This document shows, one piece after another, positions 1-13,000 of a DNA stretch of 64,000 nt. The notes under the pieces were generated by a model that saw only the letters and a list, made by a program, of their open reading frames with translations, was not told the DNA's origin and did not search any database. Source of the stretch: Pteria penguin (taxonomy: Eukaryota; Mollusca; Bivalvia; Pterioida; Pteriidae). The DNA is taken from NCBI GenBank assembly GCA_035048485.1, contig CM068593.1, forward strand, positions 5,837,151 to 5,901,150, in the 5' to 3' direction. The position numbers and the translations under genes were made by a program. Positions within the stretch are counted from its first letter, which is position 1; each line of letters opens with the position of its first letter.

Positions 1-871
1 TCCCACTCGCCGTGAAGTTAGACTTACTCATGTCTTATACGAAAATTACATGCTTTGTTTGTCATGCTGTGTCTGGTATAAAAAGATGATGAAAACTCCC
101 AGGTTTTGACTATTCCATAAAAATAAAATGATCCAGGGCCCAGAAAATCTAAATTGGCCATGATAGTCGTGTCCAGATAAATAGAGCATCATTGTGTATA
201 TATAAGTTTTCATGGTATGCAGATTTTGTGTTTGTAACTGTTTTTACAGTCAGATAAAAGGTAGGTATGATAAGATATAGATCACTTTTGTATTCTTTAA
301 CACCAATAACTTGAATTTCCTGTTGACAGGGGGCAAGCATGGTGTAGTGGTTAAGCACTTGGCTTGCGGCGCCGACGATCTGGGTTTGATTCCCGGGTTG
401 TGCCACTATGTTTAAGAGGTTGGTAATCTCCTGCTTCCATGTCGCGATATAACTGAAATATTGTTGAAAGCGAGGTAAAACACCAATCAACCAACCAACC
501 AACTGTTGACGCGAACTGTTATAAAAGTCATAATTCTGTTTTCCACACATAGGAATATATGTAAGTGGAACTCTGCTAAACTAAAACTGTTTTATGTGGA
601 ATCTTTGAGTTTGAGTTACTGAGAGTAGTCTGTAAAAACCGGGTGAGGTAATGACATTATAAACATAGAATTTTCAAGGTTTTACAGAAAGTTTGGTCAT
701 GTGAAATTTTATTTTTATATTTGACCTAAAAGAAATATACAGGTATGTAAAATTTGGTTAACAAGTCTTTATCACGTTCTAAAAAAAACCCTCTTATTTT
801 ATGTAGATACACTTTTATTAAGCTACATAACTTCAGTTGTTGTTGTATAACTGAATTTTGTTTTTTCCTAG
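1..871 (+). other. TOP2 intron, 3' portion
   Basis: Intronic sequence before the first visible TOP2 exon, ending in a pyrimidine-rich tract and AG at 870-871. It holds one intact SINE (328-502). I see no further TOP2 coding sequence here; the preceding exon lies outside the window. Confidence 0.85.
328..502 (+). mobile_element. tRNA-derived SINE, family A
   Basis: Short tRNA-headed retroposon: A-box-like TGTAGTGGTTAAGC, B-box-like GGGTTTGATTCCC, an unrelated body (TTTAAGAGGTTGG...), and a tail GTAAAACACCAATCAACC. An 8-bp target-site duplication CTGTTGAC flanks it (320-327 and 503-510). Intronic, same strand as TOP2. Confidence 0.88.
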
Positions 872-1020
872 GCTTCACTTATGGGTACCATTGTTAACTT
901 GGCCCAGAACTTTGTGGGCTCCAACAACTTGAATATTCTTCAGCCAATTGGACAGTTTGGTACTCGTCTGCATGGTGGCAAGGATGCTGCTAGCCCTCGT
1001 TATATCTTCACTGCCCTAAG
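872..1020 (+). CDS. TOP2: TOP2 exon a: catalytic tyrosine exon
   Basis: 149 bases, visible residues 1-50, opening at codon GCT ([16 protein letters not shown]). It carries the active site: Arg at 998-1000 and the nucleophilic Tyr at 1001-1003, in the SPRY motif conserved in eukaryotic topoisomerase II. Acceptor AG is at 870-871, donor GTAAGA at 1021. It ends two bases into a Ser codon completed by the next exon. Confidence 0.97.
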
Positions 1021-4000
1021 GTAAGATCACTCATAGATGGGGATGAGGAAATTTGAACATTGTAATAATTTAATACTAGACTCGTGTGTTACAATTGTCT
1101 CCTTTGAACTTTCTGTAGAAACATTTGGTTGTAGATGTTAAATATTTAACTGCATATTATTTATATTTTAGTCCCCTTGCTCGACTGATCTTTAATCTGA
1201 ATGATGATCCTTTGCTGAAGTATAACTTTGATGACAACCTGAAGATAGAACCAGAATGGTATATACCTATCATCCCTATGGTATTGGTGAATGGAGCTGA
1301 TGGTATTGGTACTGGCTGGAGTACAAAAATACCAAACCATGACGCCAGGGACATTGTGAATAATCTGAAACGCATGATAGATGGCTTAGACCCACTACCT
1401 ATGGTGAGCTCTGAATAATGATCCTGACTAAAGTATTAGGCAACTGTTTGTGGGAAAGTTCAGACTGTATAAATATCATAGATATGTTTGTAGAAGTATT
1501 TCACATATATACATACACAAGCATATATATATTTATATACATACATTTATAAATATATGTTTATCTATATTTTGGTTGGTTGTTAAGTATTACTCTAATT
1601 GCAGAGATAAGAGTTGACAGAAGTCATTAGTCAGAGAATTGGTTAGGCTAAATGCGATTAATATTTAGTTTCTCAGACACTTTCTAGCTCGCCAGGATTA
1701 AATTCTAGAGAGCTGTTGTCCCTGCTTCATTGTCGGCGGCGGCGGCATCTTCGTCTTTAGACAAAAACTTTAACCTTGGTCATAACTTGTGAACAGCAAG
1801 AGATAGGATTTCCATACATTATATGCGTATTCTTATGACAAGACCTTTCATTTGGGTACCAAAAGTTTTGACCTTCTGACCTTGACCTTGAAGTTTGGTC
1901 TACTTTTAGAAGACAGTAACCTTGATCATAATTTGTGAACAGTAAGAGATAGGGCTTCAGTACATTATATGTGTTTTCCTTATGCCAAGACTTTCATTGG
2001 GTACCAAACTTTTTTACCTTGACCTTGAAGTTTGACCTACTTACAAAGGCTCTTGCCACCAGTTAGCTCTGTTGTCCTCTGACAACTTTTGTTTTCAAAT
2101 AATGATAAGGCAGGGAGTTTTTGGTTTTTTTTCCATTTTCAATCATCATTACATACGTTTTATACTTTTTGGGAAAATACCAATTCCCAGAATGAAAGTG
2201 GTCATCAACAATGCTTACCGGTTGGTAAAGTTGATTTAGATCACACCCCTCACTACATTCTCTGCTTATCGTTCAAGGGAGGTAAGTTGTTGACCAAGAC
2301 ATGATTTGTACGGAGATCACTGTCATTTTTTATCTCCTCTAACAAACTTGAACATATATGTTTTGTTGACTGTTATAAAGAAAAATGGACATAGGAAATC
2401 AGAACCATATATAAAAATCTTGTATGCAGCAGCAATTTGAGTGTTGTATAAAACAGAATTTTGATTTTGTTTGGCCTTATAATTGAATATTCTAATGAAA
2501 TTGCTTGGTTTGATGGGAATGTTAACAAAAATGGGTCATTTGGATGAAATGTTGAGAGAAAACTATGTGAAAATTTAGACAGCCTGTGTACTTGGAAATA
2601 CACAAGAAAAAGGGGATACATTTTCTGTCTCGATGTGCTGTGTACGTATATTCGGTCTCGGTGTGCTGTTTACACATATTCTGTCTTGAAGTGCTGTTTA
2701 CTGATAACTGTTTCCTGATCGTTTCAAGTGTTGTGCTTAGAACCATCAAAATTTTATACCAGCTTTTCTGGTCAGTATGATGTTGCAGTATTAGCTTGCG
2801 CAAGTCTTATCTTCCCATTACAATGTGATGTAGTCCATGTGGATGACTGTGGTGTAAATCAATTTTGAATCTCACAGTTGATTCCCTTATCTGTATTCAG
2901 TGGGTCATTTTCCATTACTTTACCACTATGTTGAAGAGGTTGCTATTTCTATTTTGCGATAGGACTGACAAATTGTTGATAAAAATATTATCATCTAATC
3001 AGCCAACCAATATAAATGTATTTCAGATTTAGTAATATGGGTATTGAAATATGGAAAGTATATACACATGTATTCCTATACTTACTGTTTGAATATATAT
3101 GGCATGTAAGTGGTCAAGTGCTTGGCTTGCAGTTCAGATGATCCCAGTTGGATTCTTGGAGTGTCAAATTAAAATATTAGTAATCTGTAGCCTCTGTATT
3201 TGGGTTTGCATTTTTAGATATTTATCATTTCTACCCTCTGTTATTCTAGTGAAGTGAAAATTCATTGGAAGCAGTGTAAAATCCAATCATTTAACAATAT
3301 TTTGAATCAAGTGATAAAAAGTTTGAGGTATGCAGTGTTTGACTTGTACCGTTAATGAAACTTCAATCAGGACTTTAATGCATTATTTGTGTTCAGTGGT
3401 TTATAGATTTCTGTTAATAACTGTGGTGTAAGAATATGTTTACATGAACCTCGTCTTTGTGCAATTTTCAGACACCAAAATACAAAGATTTCAAGGGAAC
3501 CATAGATGAGCTAAGTGACAACAAGTTTGTTGTGAGTGGAGAGATCTCCATTATTGATGATCAGACCCTGGAAATCACAGAACTGCCCATCAAGACCTGG
3601 ACACAGGCATATAAGGAAGAAGTGCTGGAACCTATGTTACATGGCACAGACAAGGTTCCTTCCATGATCACGTGAGTAAAATATTTCTGTATCCGTTATC
3701 AATGAGGTAATGATTTGATAAGTTTGACCAGTTGCTCTGGAACTAATCACGTTCTCATCTCTGATAAAGCTTGTGAATTTTTCTTTTAGTTTATACTGAA
3801 TTCAATCAGTTTAACACACTGGGCCTTCCAGTTTAGTTTAAGCTGAATTCAATCAGTTTAACACCCCAGGCCTTCCAGTTACTTTTATCACTAAATACTT
3901 ACCATCATCTTACAGAATATAGGGGCAGGCTTGGTGTAGTGGTTAAGTGCTTGGTTTGTCGCACCGATGATCTGGGTTAGATTCCATATTTCTCCACTAT

Positions 4001-7000
4001 GTTTAAGAGGTTGGTTACCTCCTGCTGCCATCTTGCGGTATAACAATAAAAATTGTTGAAAGCGACATAAAACGCCACTTAACGAACCAACCAATCTTAC
4101 AGATTACATTTCGTTGATTTGAAAAAGAATGTAAATTTCAGTGTATGAAACTTGGTTTACCGTTGAAATAACCCAGCAGATTATGTCAATGGAAACTTGG
4201 ATAGACCCCTTGACTTTTGGATAGCCCAAATGTAATTTTCAATCACAAACATTAAAATAATATAGAAGATGAATATTAATTTAATCTTTACTATACAATT
4301 AGTATTCGTATTAAATTTCTTGTTTGTAGAGCTAGTTAGCCATGCTAGAGAACCAGTATGTAAGTCTTAGGAGCTGGACTTACTTGTCACATATAATACT
4401 CATAGATTTGTTTTCATAAGTTAACCACTCGTGTCCGATAATATTTAAATTCTCACACATATATTTCTTTTTGTATATCACCTTTTTTATGCTCCGGGAT
4501 CGATAGATCGTTTGTCTGTCTGTCATCAACATTAACCTTCAAATGACACAGGGTTGATGACCTTTTGACCTTGACAATTACCAACACGCTATTAATAACT
4601 TTTTGGACTTTTAGTGCTGCCGGGGGCATTAGTTTTCCACAAACACAGTTTGTTTCTTTTTTTCTCATCAGTATCCCCTTTCATTTTGATGATTGCGGTG
4701 GCTTCCTAGAGAGTTTTGCACCTTCAAAATATTTTAAGGGTAATATCAAGGTGTATCAGATGAAAACTGGTGTTTTCGCATCGTGTGATACCCACTGCTT
4801 TTGATTCCGTCTCAATGAACAAGAGAAGGAGTGAAAAGTCGTGGGTATCAAGCGACAGTGTTTTTGTAAAGTCAATCATATGCTACATTTTATTTGTTTT
4901 TGGTTTACCAACTTGTGTATTAAGTGCTTAAATAACTAAGTATATAAAATGGAATAGTCCACTTAGTCCGAGTCAATTTAATTGGAGAGTTTGATTGTGG
5001 CAGCTGACAGATTGAAGTTTTGTACGCTGAAATTTACTTAACTCAATCTCTGAATGGCTACAAGTTATGATGTATAACACTGAGGATTCTGTTTTATAGC
5101 ATAGTGAATGAAATATTGATATAGGTTCTCAGTACCCTTGATGTAATGATTACAGTGTATCATTTGTATGGTATCTCGTGGTAATTATGTTACAATAATA
5201 AATCAAATGTGACATTATCATGAAAATAAAGACATGCAAAATACAGGTGTTTTACATCATAAAGAAATGCATGTAATTTGAAATGTTGCATATCCTTTCT
5301 AGTATATTTGGTTGTTGACTTGGATTTCAAGGAATAGATCATAAGTTGGTATCTCATATGTTGTATACTTTATCTTGCTTTTTGTGTTTTTCCCTTGACC
5401 TCTTGTTATATGATGTGTTTTTCCCTTGACCTCTTGTTATATGATTTATATTTTTCCCTTTACCTTTTGATATATGATGTGTGTTTTTCCCTTGAACCCT
5501 GTTATATAATTTGTGTCTTTCCCCTGAATTCTTGTTATATGATTTGTGTTTTTTCCTAGACCTTTTGCTATATAATTTGTGTAATTACAGAGATTACCGT
5601 GAATATCATACAGATACCACCGTCAAGTTTGTTGTCAAGATGACCCCAGAAAAGCTTCAACAGGCCGAGCAGACAGGGCTTCATAAAGTTTTTAAGATCC
5701 AGACCTCTATATCTACTAACACTATGGTGAGCTTGATTTTTGATGTCTATTATCCTTTTATCTACAGGGCAGTCTTCTTCTTGAGATCTTACTGCACTTT
5801 CACATATATACCTGGGATTTTGCTCTTCAAAACATTATACATTAATTTGGCCAACATGAAGCTGACTTGCGTTTTGTTGCTAGGCCTTACCTCTAATGAT
5901 ATTTATTTTAATGTACTGTTTGTTAATAAAGAGTTTACAAGGCCAAGGTCAAGTTCCATACATTTAAAGTCTTTTGTTAATGCTGATTGATTATCTGACT
6001 TTCAGATCAACCATTGAGTTCTTTGCCTCTCACTTTTTGGTTGATTTGGTAATAGGGTTTGCTCTTCAAATATGTATACTTTTGTTTTCCACAGTTTAGG
6101 CCTTGAGCATCACTAAAGAGACATAATTTGTCAAATTGCGCATATGGTGCACCAAATTAATTTACATATACATGTTCTGGTATGCATTATTACCGCTGAG
6201 AATGCCCTGCTGCTGATGGACTGTTAGTTCTGAAGGGATCCTCAGTTTTCAGTACCTGTGTACTGCCCTGAAATATATACTTCAAATTTACTGTGCAAAA
6301 CATGGTAAATTATATTAGATTAAGGAGGATCTCCCTCATACATAGCTCTGCCCTTAAATGGATTCTTTGGCACTTACTTTTCAGTCGATTAATGAAATGA
6401 TAATGAATTTGGTCTGCAAATATTTTTCCTTTCATTTTCCACTGTTAAGGCATTGAGCATCACTGAAGAGACATAATTTGTCAAAATGTATATATGGTTC
6501 AGCAATTAGTGTATAAATGTTTTGATATTATTTGTAGGTTTTGTTTGATCACTTGGGATGCATCAAGCGATATGCTAACTGTCTGCAGATAATGCAAGAG
6601 TTCTTTGACTTACGTTTAAGTTACTATCAGAAACGAAAAGACTACATGGAAGGACTGTTGACAGCTGAAAGCAGTCGCCTAGAAAATATTGCTCGATTCA
6701 TCATGGAGAAGATAGATGGCACTATCACTATAGGTAAGTAAAAGCTTTTTAAACTCTCAAGTGGAATGGATTTTATCGCAACTAATCTTTTATTATTTGG
6801 TTCAAAGACTGAAAAAGGTTATCACACTGCTTTCCACAGCCATTGTTATAGTAAAACTTGCAGACTTTTGATTTATATCCTGTTTATATGGGGAAATTTG
6901 TTCGAAGGAGTATTTTTTTTTTTATAAATTACTCACATACACCATTATGGTCAAATGAATGCATGTATATGTACATAATGTTTGAATATGTTACATACAT

Positions 7001-10000
7001 TTATGAATTAACATAAAATAAAGGAGCACTGATGTAAAGTATTGATTTGCGGATATAGGTAAATCTGGATTCCCTGTTATTGTAAAACTTGAACTCCATT
7101 TTGGTTTCTATACCACTTTATTGCTGTTGGACAATGTTTTGTGTGCATTACATTTGTTATTGTTATATCTACTGTTTGATTTATTTTGTAGACTAATCAA
7201 AATGTTTGATTTTTACAGAGAATAAAGCAAAGAAAGATTTGATCCAGACATTGGTCAGAAGGGGCTACGACTCTGATCCCATAAAACGCTGGAAAGAACT
7301 ACAATTCAAAGATAAGGTATAGTAGGAATTTTTCCACTATGATATTTTTTTACTACCATTTCTTCACAAAAGGGGAAAAATTGAGAGAGGTAAACTCCAA
7401 CTGATTGCCATAATCACGAATTACCTAATGAGGGCATAAAATTTTTGTATTCAAAATGAGGAAAATTTCATCTTAAAAAATAGAAAATCTGACTTATTTT
7501 GGTCGGGGAACACTGTCAAATTTGACTGTGAAAAATCCGGGTAAACATGAATCGACTTGTCCATTTGGACATGTAGCCATGAAATTTAATATTAAAAATA
7601 TAGATTTTACTTGTCCGACAAAATATACTCATTGTGGTAAGTTATTTTATTAATGAATGTACAGAGCTTCTGATTAGGGTAAGAGGGTATTTACCAATTG
7701 CAACATTAGAAAATGACAGAAAAATAATAACCAAATTGTCCAACAATTGAGCTTAGATTCGATTTGATTTTAAAGTTGCTGATCCCGCTTTGAGAATCAA
7801 CTTCCTGATTGTTATTCTCTCGCTTTTTTCGCAGTTTCTTTTTTTTTTAATTTTGAAACTTCATTATGGGAAAAATCACTTGTTCAATCAAGATTCGCTT
7901 GTCTATGAAAAACTTTCATTGGTAACAACAAGTGGTTAATGTTGAGCCCTGGTAATGCAATGTTAAAGCCAGCCTGAATTTCTCTTAAACATTTGCTGTA
8001 AAGAGATTTGATTGAAATTGAACATATTAATGAATGTATCAACCTAAACCAATTTATGCTACTGTATTGGTAAGAGCCATGGTCGTATCTATCAAAATCA
8101 CAGTCGAGCATGCCTTAAGGCCAAATAAAATAAGAATTTAGTTACTCTGGCACTGCCACATCACTAAACATGGCATCATGTACGAAATGTTTTTGTATGG
8201 TTTTCGAGATTTTCCACATCCATTTTGCTCGTTCATTTTAAAAAATTGATAATTAACCGAAAAAACCAAAAACAAAACCCAAAAAACCCCCCAAAATCAA
8301 AAAAAAAAAAAAACTCCTTGCCTTATCAAAAAATGCCTGAGAAACTAAAGATTAATTTTGTTAGGCCTTAGATATATTTGCATTTTTATGCCTCTTTCGA
8401 AGAAGGAGGGGCATATTTTTTTGCTGCTGTCGGTAGGTTGGTCCATTTACAGCTTTCCGCTCATTATCTCTGGAACCAATAAAGATATTGAAATGATATT
8501 TAGTATACAGATACATCTCAAGGATATCTAGGTCAAGTTCTAACTTGGTTATTGTTCAATAATTTTTGTCATAGTTATCCCCCTTGGACTTCTAAAATTT
8601 CTTAAAATTAGCAGTTTCCGCTCATTATCTCAGGAAGGAATAGAGATATTGAATTGATATTTTGATAAAAGACACATCTTAAGAATATCTAGGTCATCAA
8701 ATTAGGTTATCATTCAGTAATTTTTGTCAGAATTATTCCCCTTGGACTTGCGAATTTCTTAAAATTAGCAGTTTCTGCACATTATCTCAGGAAGGAATAG
8801 AGATATTAAATTGATATTTTGATAACAGACACATCTTAAGAATATCTAGGTCATGATCAAATTAGGTTATCATTCAGTAATTTTTGTCAGAATTATTCCC
8901 CTTGGACTTGCGAATTTCTTAAAATTAGCAGTTTCCGCACATTATCTCTGGAACCAATAAAGATACTGAATTGATATTTGATATACTGATATATCTAAAG
9001 GGTATTTAGGTCAAGTTCAAATTTGGTTATGGTTCAATAATTTTTGTGAGAGTTATCCCCCTTGGACTTGGAAAATTTCTTTAAATTAGCAGTTTCTGTT
9101 CATTATCTGAGGAACAGCTAGATATTTTGAATTGATATTTGGTATACAGATACAGTCAAACCTCGTTATCTCGAAGTCGGAGGGACCGTGGAAAATACTT
9201 TCAGATAGGATCACAAATCTTACAGTTGTTAATGTACGCCGGTTCACTTGACATTTGTGATTATTAATTATAGTAGATGTATGAGATATACATATATTTA
9301 TTAACAAATACGCATGAAGATATGCATATTGTATTGTTCCTTAATAATTAATCTAAATCTCATCATACCTTTTATATTTTATGAATATATAGAGAATATA
9401 CTCCAAAACTGAAAACGTCATGTTTCCTTTTCAGTAACATCGTAATTTAAATCCAATACTGGATATAACTGTCTTATACTATACCTAAAACCGAGGACAG
9501 GCTAACACAAAAGACAAGATAAAGACACACGTCATGATTTGATTTAATTACTATTACTTTGCATAAAAATACATTGACATACACACGGATTCGAAATAGT
9601 AATAATTAATGAACAATGTAAAGAAATTTCTTTAAATGCAGGTATGAAAAAGCACTAATTACAGTTAATGTTACTTATTTTAATTCAATGTCGAGTTTAA
9701 TAAGCTATCATCATTTATTAATATTTGGTATAAATAACAGGGTACGCACGGACGCGATCGATTCTGTAATTACTGTGGCTTTGTACATTGACACCGTCAA
9801 GTGATCACACCACGCGAGCGACCTGTCATTTAGGGTAAAGGCCGCGGGGAATATTGTCAATAAGAAGCTAACTTCGAGATAAATCGGGTAAATAAGAAGT
9901 TCGGGACTTGAAAATGTATTCGAGATAAGCATGGTATTCAACATATCAGTGTTTGACACATCCGGGGTGAACTTAATCATAATATGAAGGATTTTATTCT

Positions 10001-13000
10001 GGACCGACATTCGACTTCCAGATATCCCGGGTGTTCAAGATATCAGTGTTTGAGATATCGAAGTTTGACTGTAGTTACCTTAATACAATCATCTGGTTGA
10101 TTGCTGGATCCACAAACGTCGTCAGCCAGATCCATCCCTCACTGGGCATTTCGACTCCTGATCTGGAACGTGCTCCGGATGAGGAGTCAGCAGCAATTGG
10201 CCAGGTCACTGCCCGTCTGTGGATGGCTACCAGCTTGGCTCTGATCTTTGCCACCATAACCAGCATGATGACTTCTCAGCTGCATCTGCCATACTTTTCA
10301 CTCCTTTTTGTCTGATGTTCCCTTTAATACCTAGCACTGTTAGCATCCGCCAGATTGACTGTGCTGGAAAACCTCTGCAACCTATCTCAACTGGGAATAT
10401 CCATACATTCCATCCTTTGCCTCTTACTTCGTCTGCCAGCTCTTGATATTTGCCTTTTCCCGCTCATAGGCTTCCTTGCACCTCTCCTCCCATGGAACTG
10501 TGAGTTCTATCCTGATCATCTTCTTGCTCTCTTGTGACCATATTACGATGTTGGGGCAGAGACTTGTCTGCACAATGTCTGGGAAAACCAGCCTTTTGCC
10601 AAGGTCCGCTCTCATTTCCCACGTTTTTTCAGTGGCGAGGATACCGTTTTCTGTCATTTTGGGGTTTGTTCTTGTTTCACCTGCCTTTATGAAATGGATT
10701 TTGTTATTCTTTCCCACTTTTCTTTCTTTCCTTCCCTCAATCTCTAAGATGTGCGCAAGGGCTTGGAGGACCCTGTCGTGACGCCATCTATACCGTCCCT
10801 GTGCTAAGGCAGTTCTACATGATGACAGGACATGCTCTAGGTTACATGTTCGGCCACACAGGTTGCAGTCTGTGGTTTCCGTAAGTCCCCATCTGCATAA
10901 GTTTGTTGGCGTCAGGAGAAGGTCGTAAACAGAACGCAGCAGGAACTGGATCGGATGTGGTTCTATTCGCCAAAACTCATTCCATGTGAGCTTCCTTTCT
11001 GTTGTTTCCCACCAGGTCCATGATCCTTGCCCTCCCATCTCAGTTGCCTTAGCCTTCCTCAGTTCTTCTTCCATTTTCCTCATTTCATGTTGGATCATCC
11101 CTCGTCTTTCAACCTGGTTGCTTTTTGCCCAACTTTGTCTGGTCGATGTACCAAATCCCATCCTTCCCGTGGCTGTTGTTCCTATAATGTCTTGATGTTT
11201 TAGACTACTCTCAGCTTGTTCCACTGGGATTACTGCTGACCATTTCCTTCCCGTTCTTACTTCAATGCCAGCATTTCTTATGGATATCTAGGTCAAGTTA
11301 ATAAGTTATAATTAGGATACCTGTCTTTGGCATATTTATTTTGATTTTGTTTTGTGTCAGTTAATACTGATGTCTGAATTAAATGAATACAAGTGACATA
11401 TCTGTTAATCATTAGACACAAACTTTTGAGTGGAAAAATTTTTTTTGAGGGTGATTATGAGGAGTAGATGACCTCTAATATGGTCATGTGAGTTCTGCCC
11501 ATGTTACAAAAATAACTAGGGGGCATATGCTACGTTCATGTAGCTCTTGTTAATTTTTTTAGATATTGTTTTTGGTTTATTTTCAGACTTTAAAAAATGA
11601 GATGTTAGTAAATGTATAGAATTTCCATATGTAATTCCTGAATCATTTAATGGTACATTAATGCTGTTGATCTTATTTTTATGAACGTTATCTCCAGGAT
11701 ATGGATGAAGAAGATGAAGATGCCGATGATGCTCAGAGTGATACCTCAGGATCATCGGGTCCTGATTTCAACTATATTCTGAATAATCCACTGTGGTGTC
11801 TGTCTAAAGAAAGGAAAGAACAGTTACTTAAACAGAGAGATGACAAGGTATGTAAGAAGTAAACATTTTTTACCTACAAAACTGATGTTTTAAAAGAAAG
11901 TTTCAGTTTCATTAGAAAGGTTGAGATTTCAAACATGTACATGTGATGCACATGCTTTATATGGATAGCATATACCAATATTTTGGGGCAGATGAGGGGA
12001 GGATGGACCTTTCCATTGAAAAGTAATAGATAAATGTTCTGTTTTTGTTACCTCAAAGGAACAATCACTCATGAGTTCTTTCATAGGTATCTATCAGTAC
12101 CATAGGATAAGGGGACACTTATATGAAGAAAACAGTTGGGATTTACTAGTTTGAAGATAGATTATCTAAGTCATATAAGATCATACTATCAATTGAAATC
12201 AAGTTTTGGGACTTTGATGAATAAGAAAAAATTCATCAAACATTTATGTTTCTGTAAGAACATGTATCCCTCTCTGACAACGCTATAAATTACAATCATC
12301 ATAAAATAAAACTCCAGACAAACACAAGCCGGCGTGGCCTAGTGGTATCACGCTGGATTCCTAATCGGGAGGCCGGGGTTTGATTCCCGCTCTGGTTATG
12401 GCGGTGCCTGTCTTTCGAATGAAACAGTTAAAACCAAGGCCCCGTGTTGTGGTATGCGTGGCACGTTAAAGATCCCTCACTGCTTCGGGTGGGTCCATTG
12501 CAAAGGTTGCACCACTATGTTTAAGAGGTTGGTAACATCCTGCTTCCATGTCACAGTATAACTGAAATATTGTTGAAAGTGACGTAAAATACCAATCAAC
12601 CAACCACAAAATAGACTCATAATGATTTAGTATAGCTAATGCCTTTATCTCCTTTTTTCTGTCATAGAAAGAAGAGCTCGAATCATTGAAGAAGAAATCT
12701 CCAGAGGATTTGTGGTTAGAAGATTTAGAGCAGTTCTCCATCATGTTAGATGTAAGTTAGGATATAGTCATCATGTTCAGGGCTTGCCCAAACACATTGA
12801 ACTTGCTGCTAGTAATCTTATCACATGGTTTTACACCAGATTCTTTGTACCTTCAAATCATTGAAGGAATTCTGAGTATGGAATAATTGTAGATGCTGCC
12901 GAAATCTACCATATTTACTTGAATATAATACACACCTGAGTATAATACACACCCCTAAAAATGACCTGGAAAATCATGAAAAATGTCTAACTCCATGTAT

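Larger units (their letters stand above)
8387..11550. mobile_element. Pearl-like repeat element with tandem cores, carrying nested insertions
   Basis: Starts with a hairpin (GCCTCTTTCGAAGAAGGAGG), followed by about 165-bp tandem cores (GCAGTTTCCGCTCATTATCTC ... TAGGTCA ... TTCAGTAATTTTTGTCAGA) at about 8450-9150. It ends in a 3' hairpin GCTACGTTCATGTAGC and TCTTGTT at 11528-11551. The layout recalls the bivalve 'pearl' elements. It has no ORF of its own. A MITE (9153-10071) and an RLE retrotransposon fragment (10074-11281) interrupt it. A second copy is at 36270-38253. Confidence 0.72.

Noticed and set aside
149..550. Protein-coding frame on the minus strand
   Set aside because: It overlaps a target-site-flanked SINE in a TOP2 intron; the same translated motif recurs at other SINE copies.
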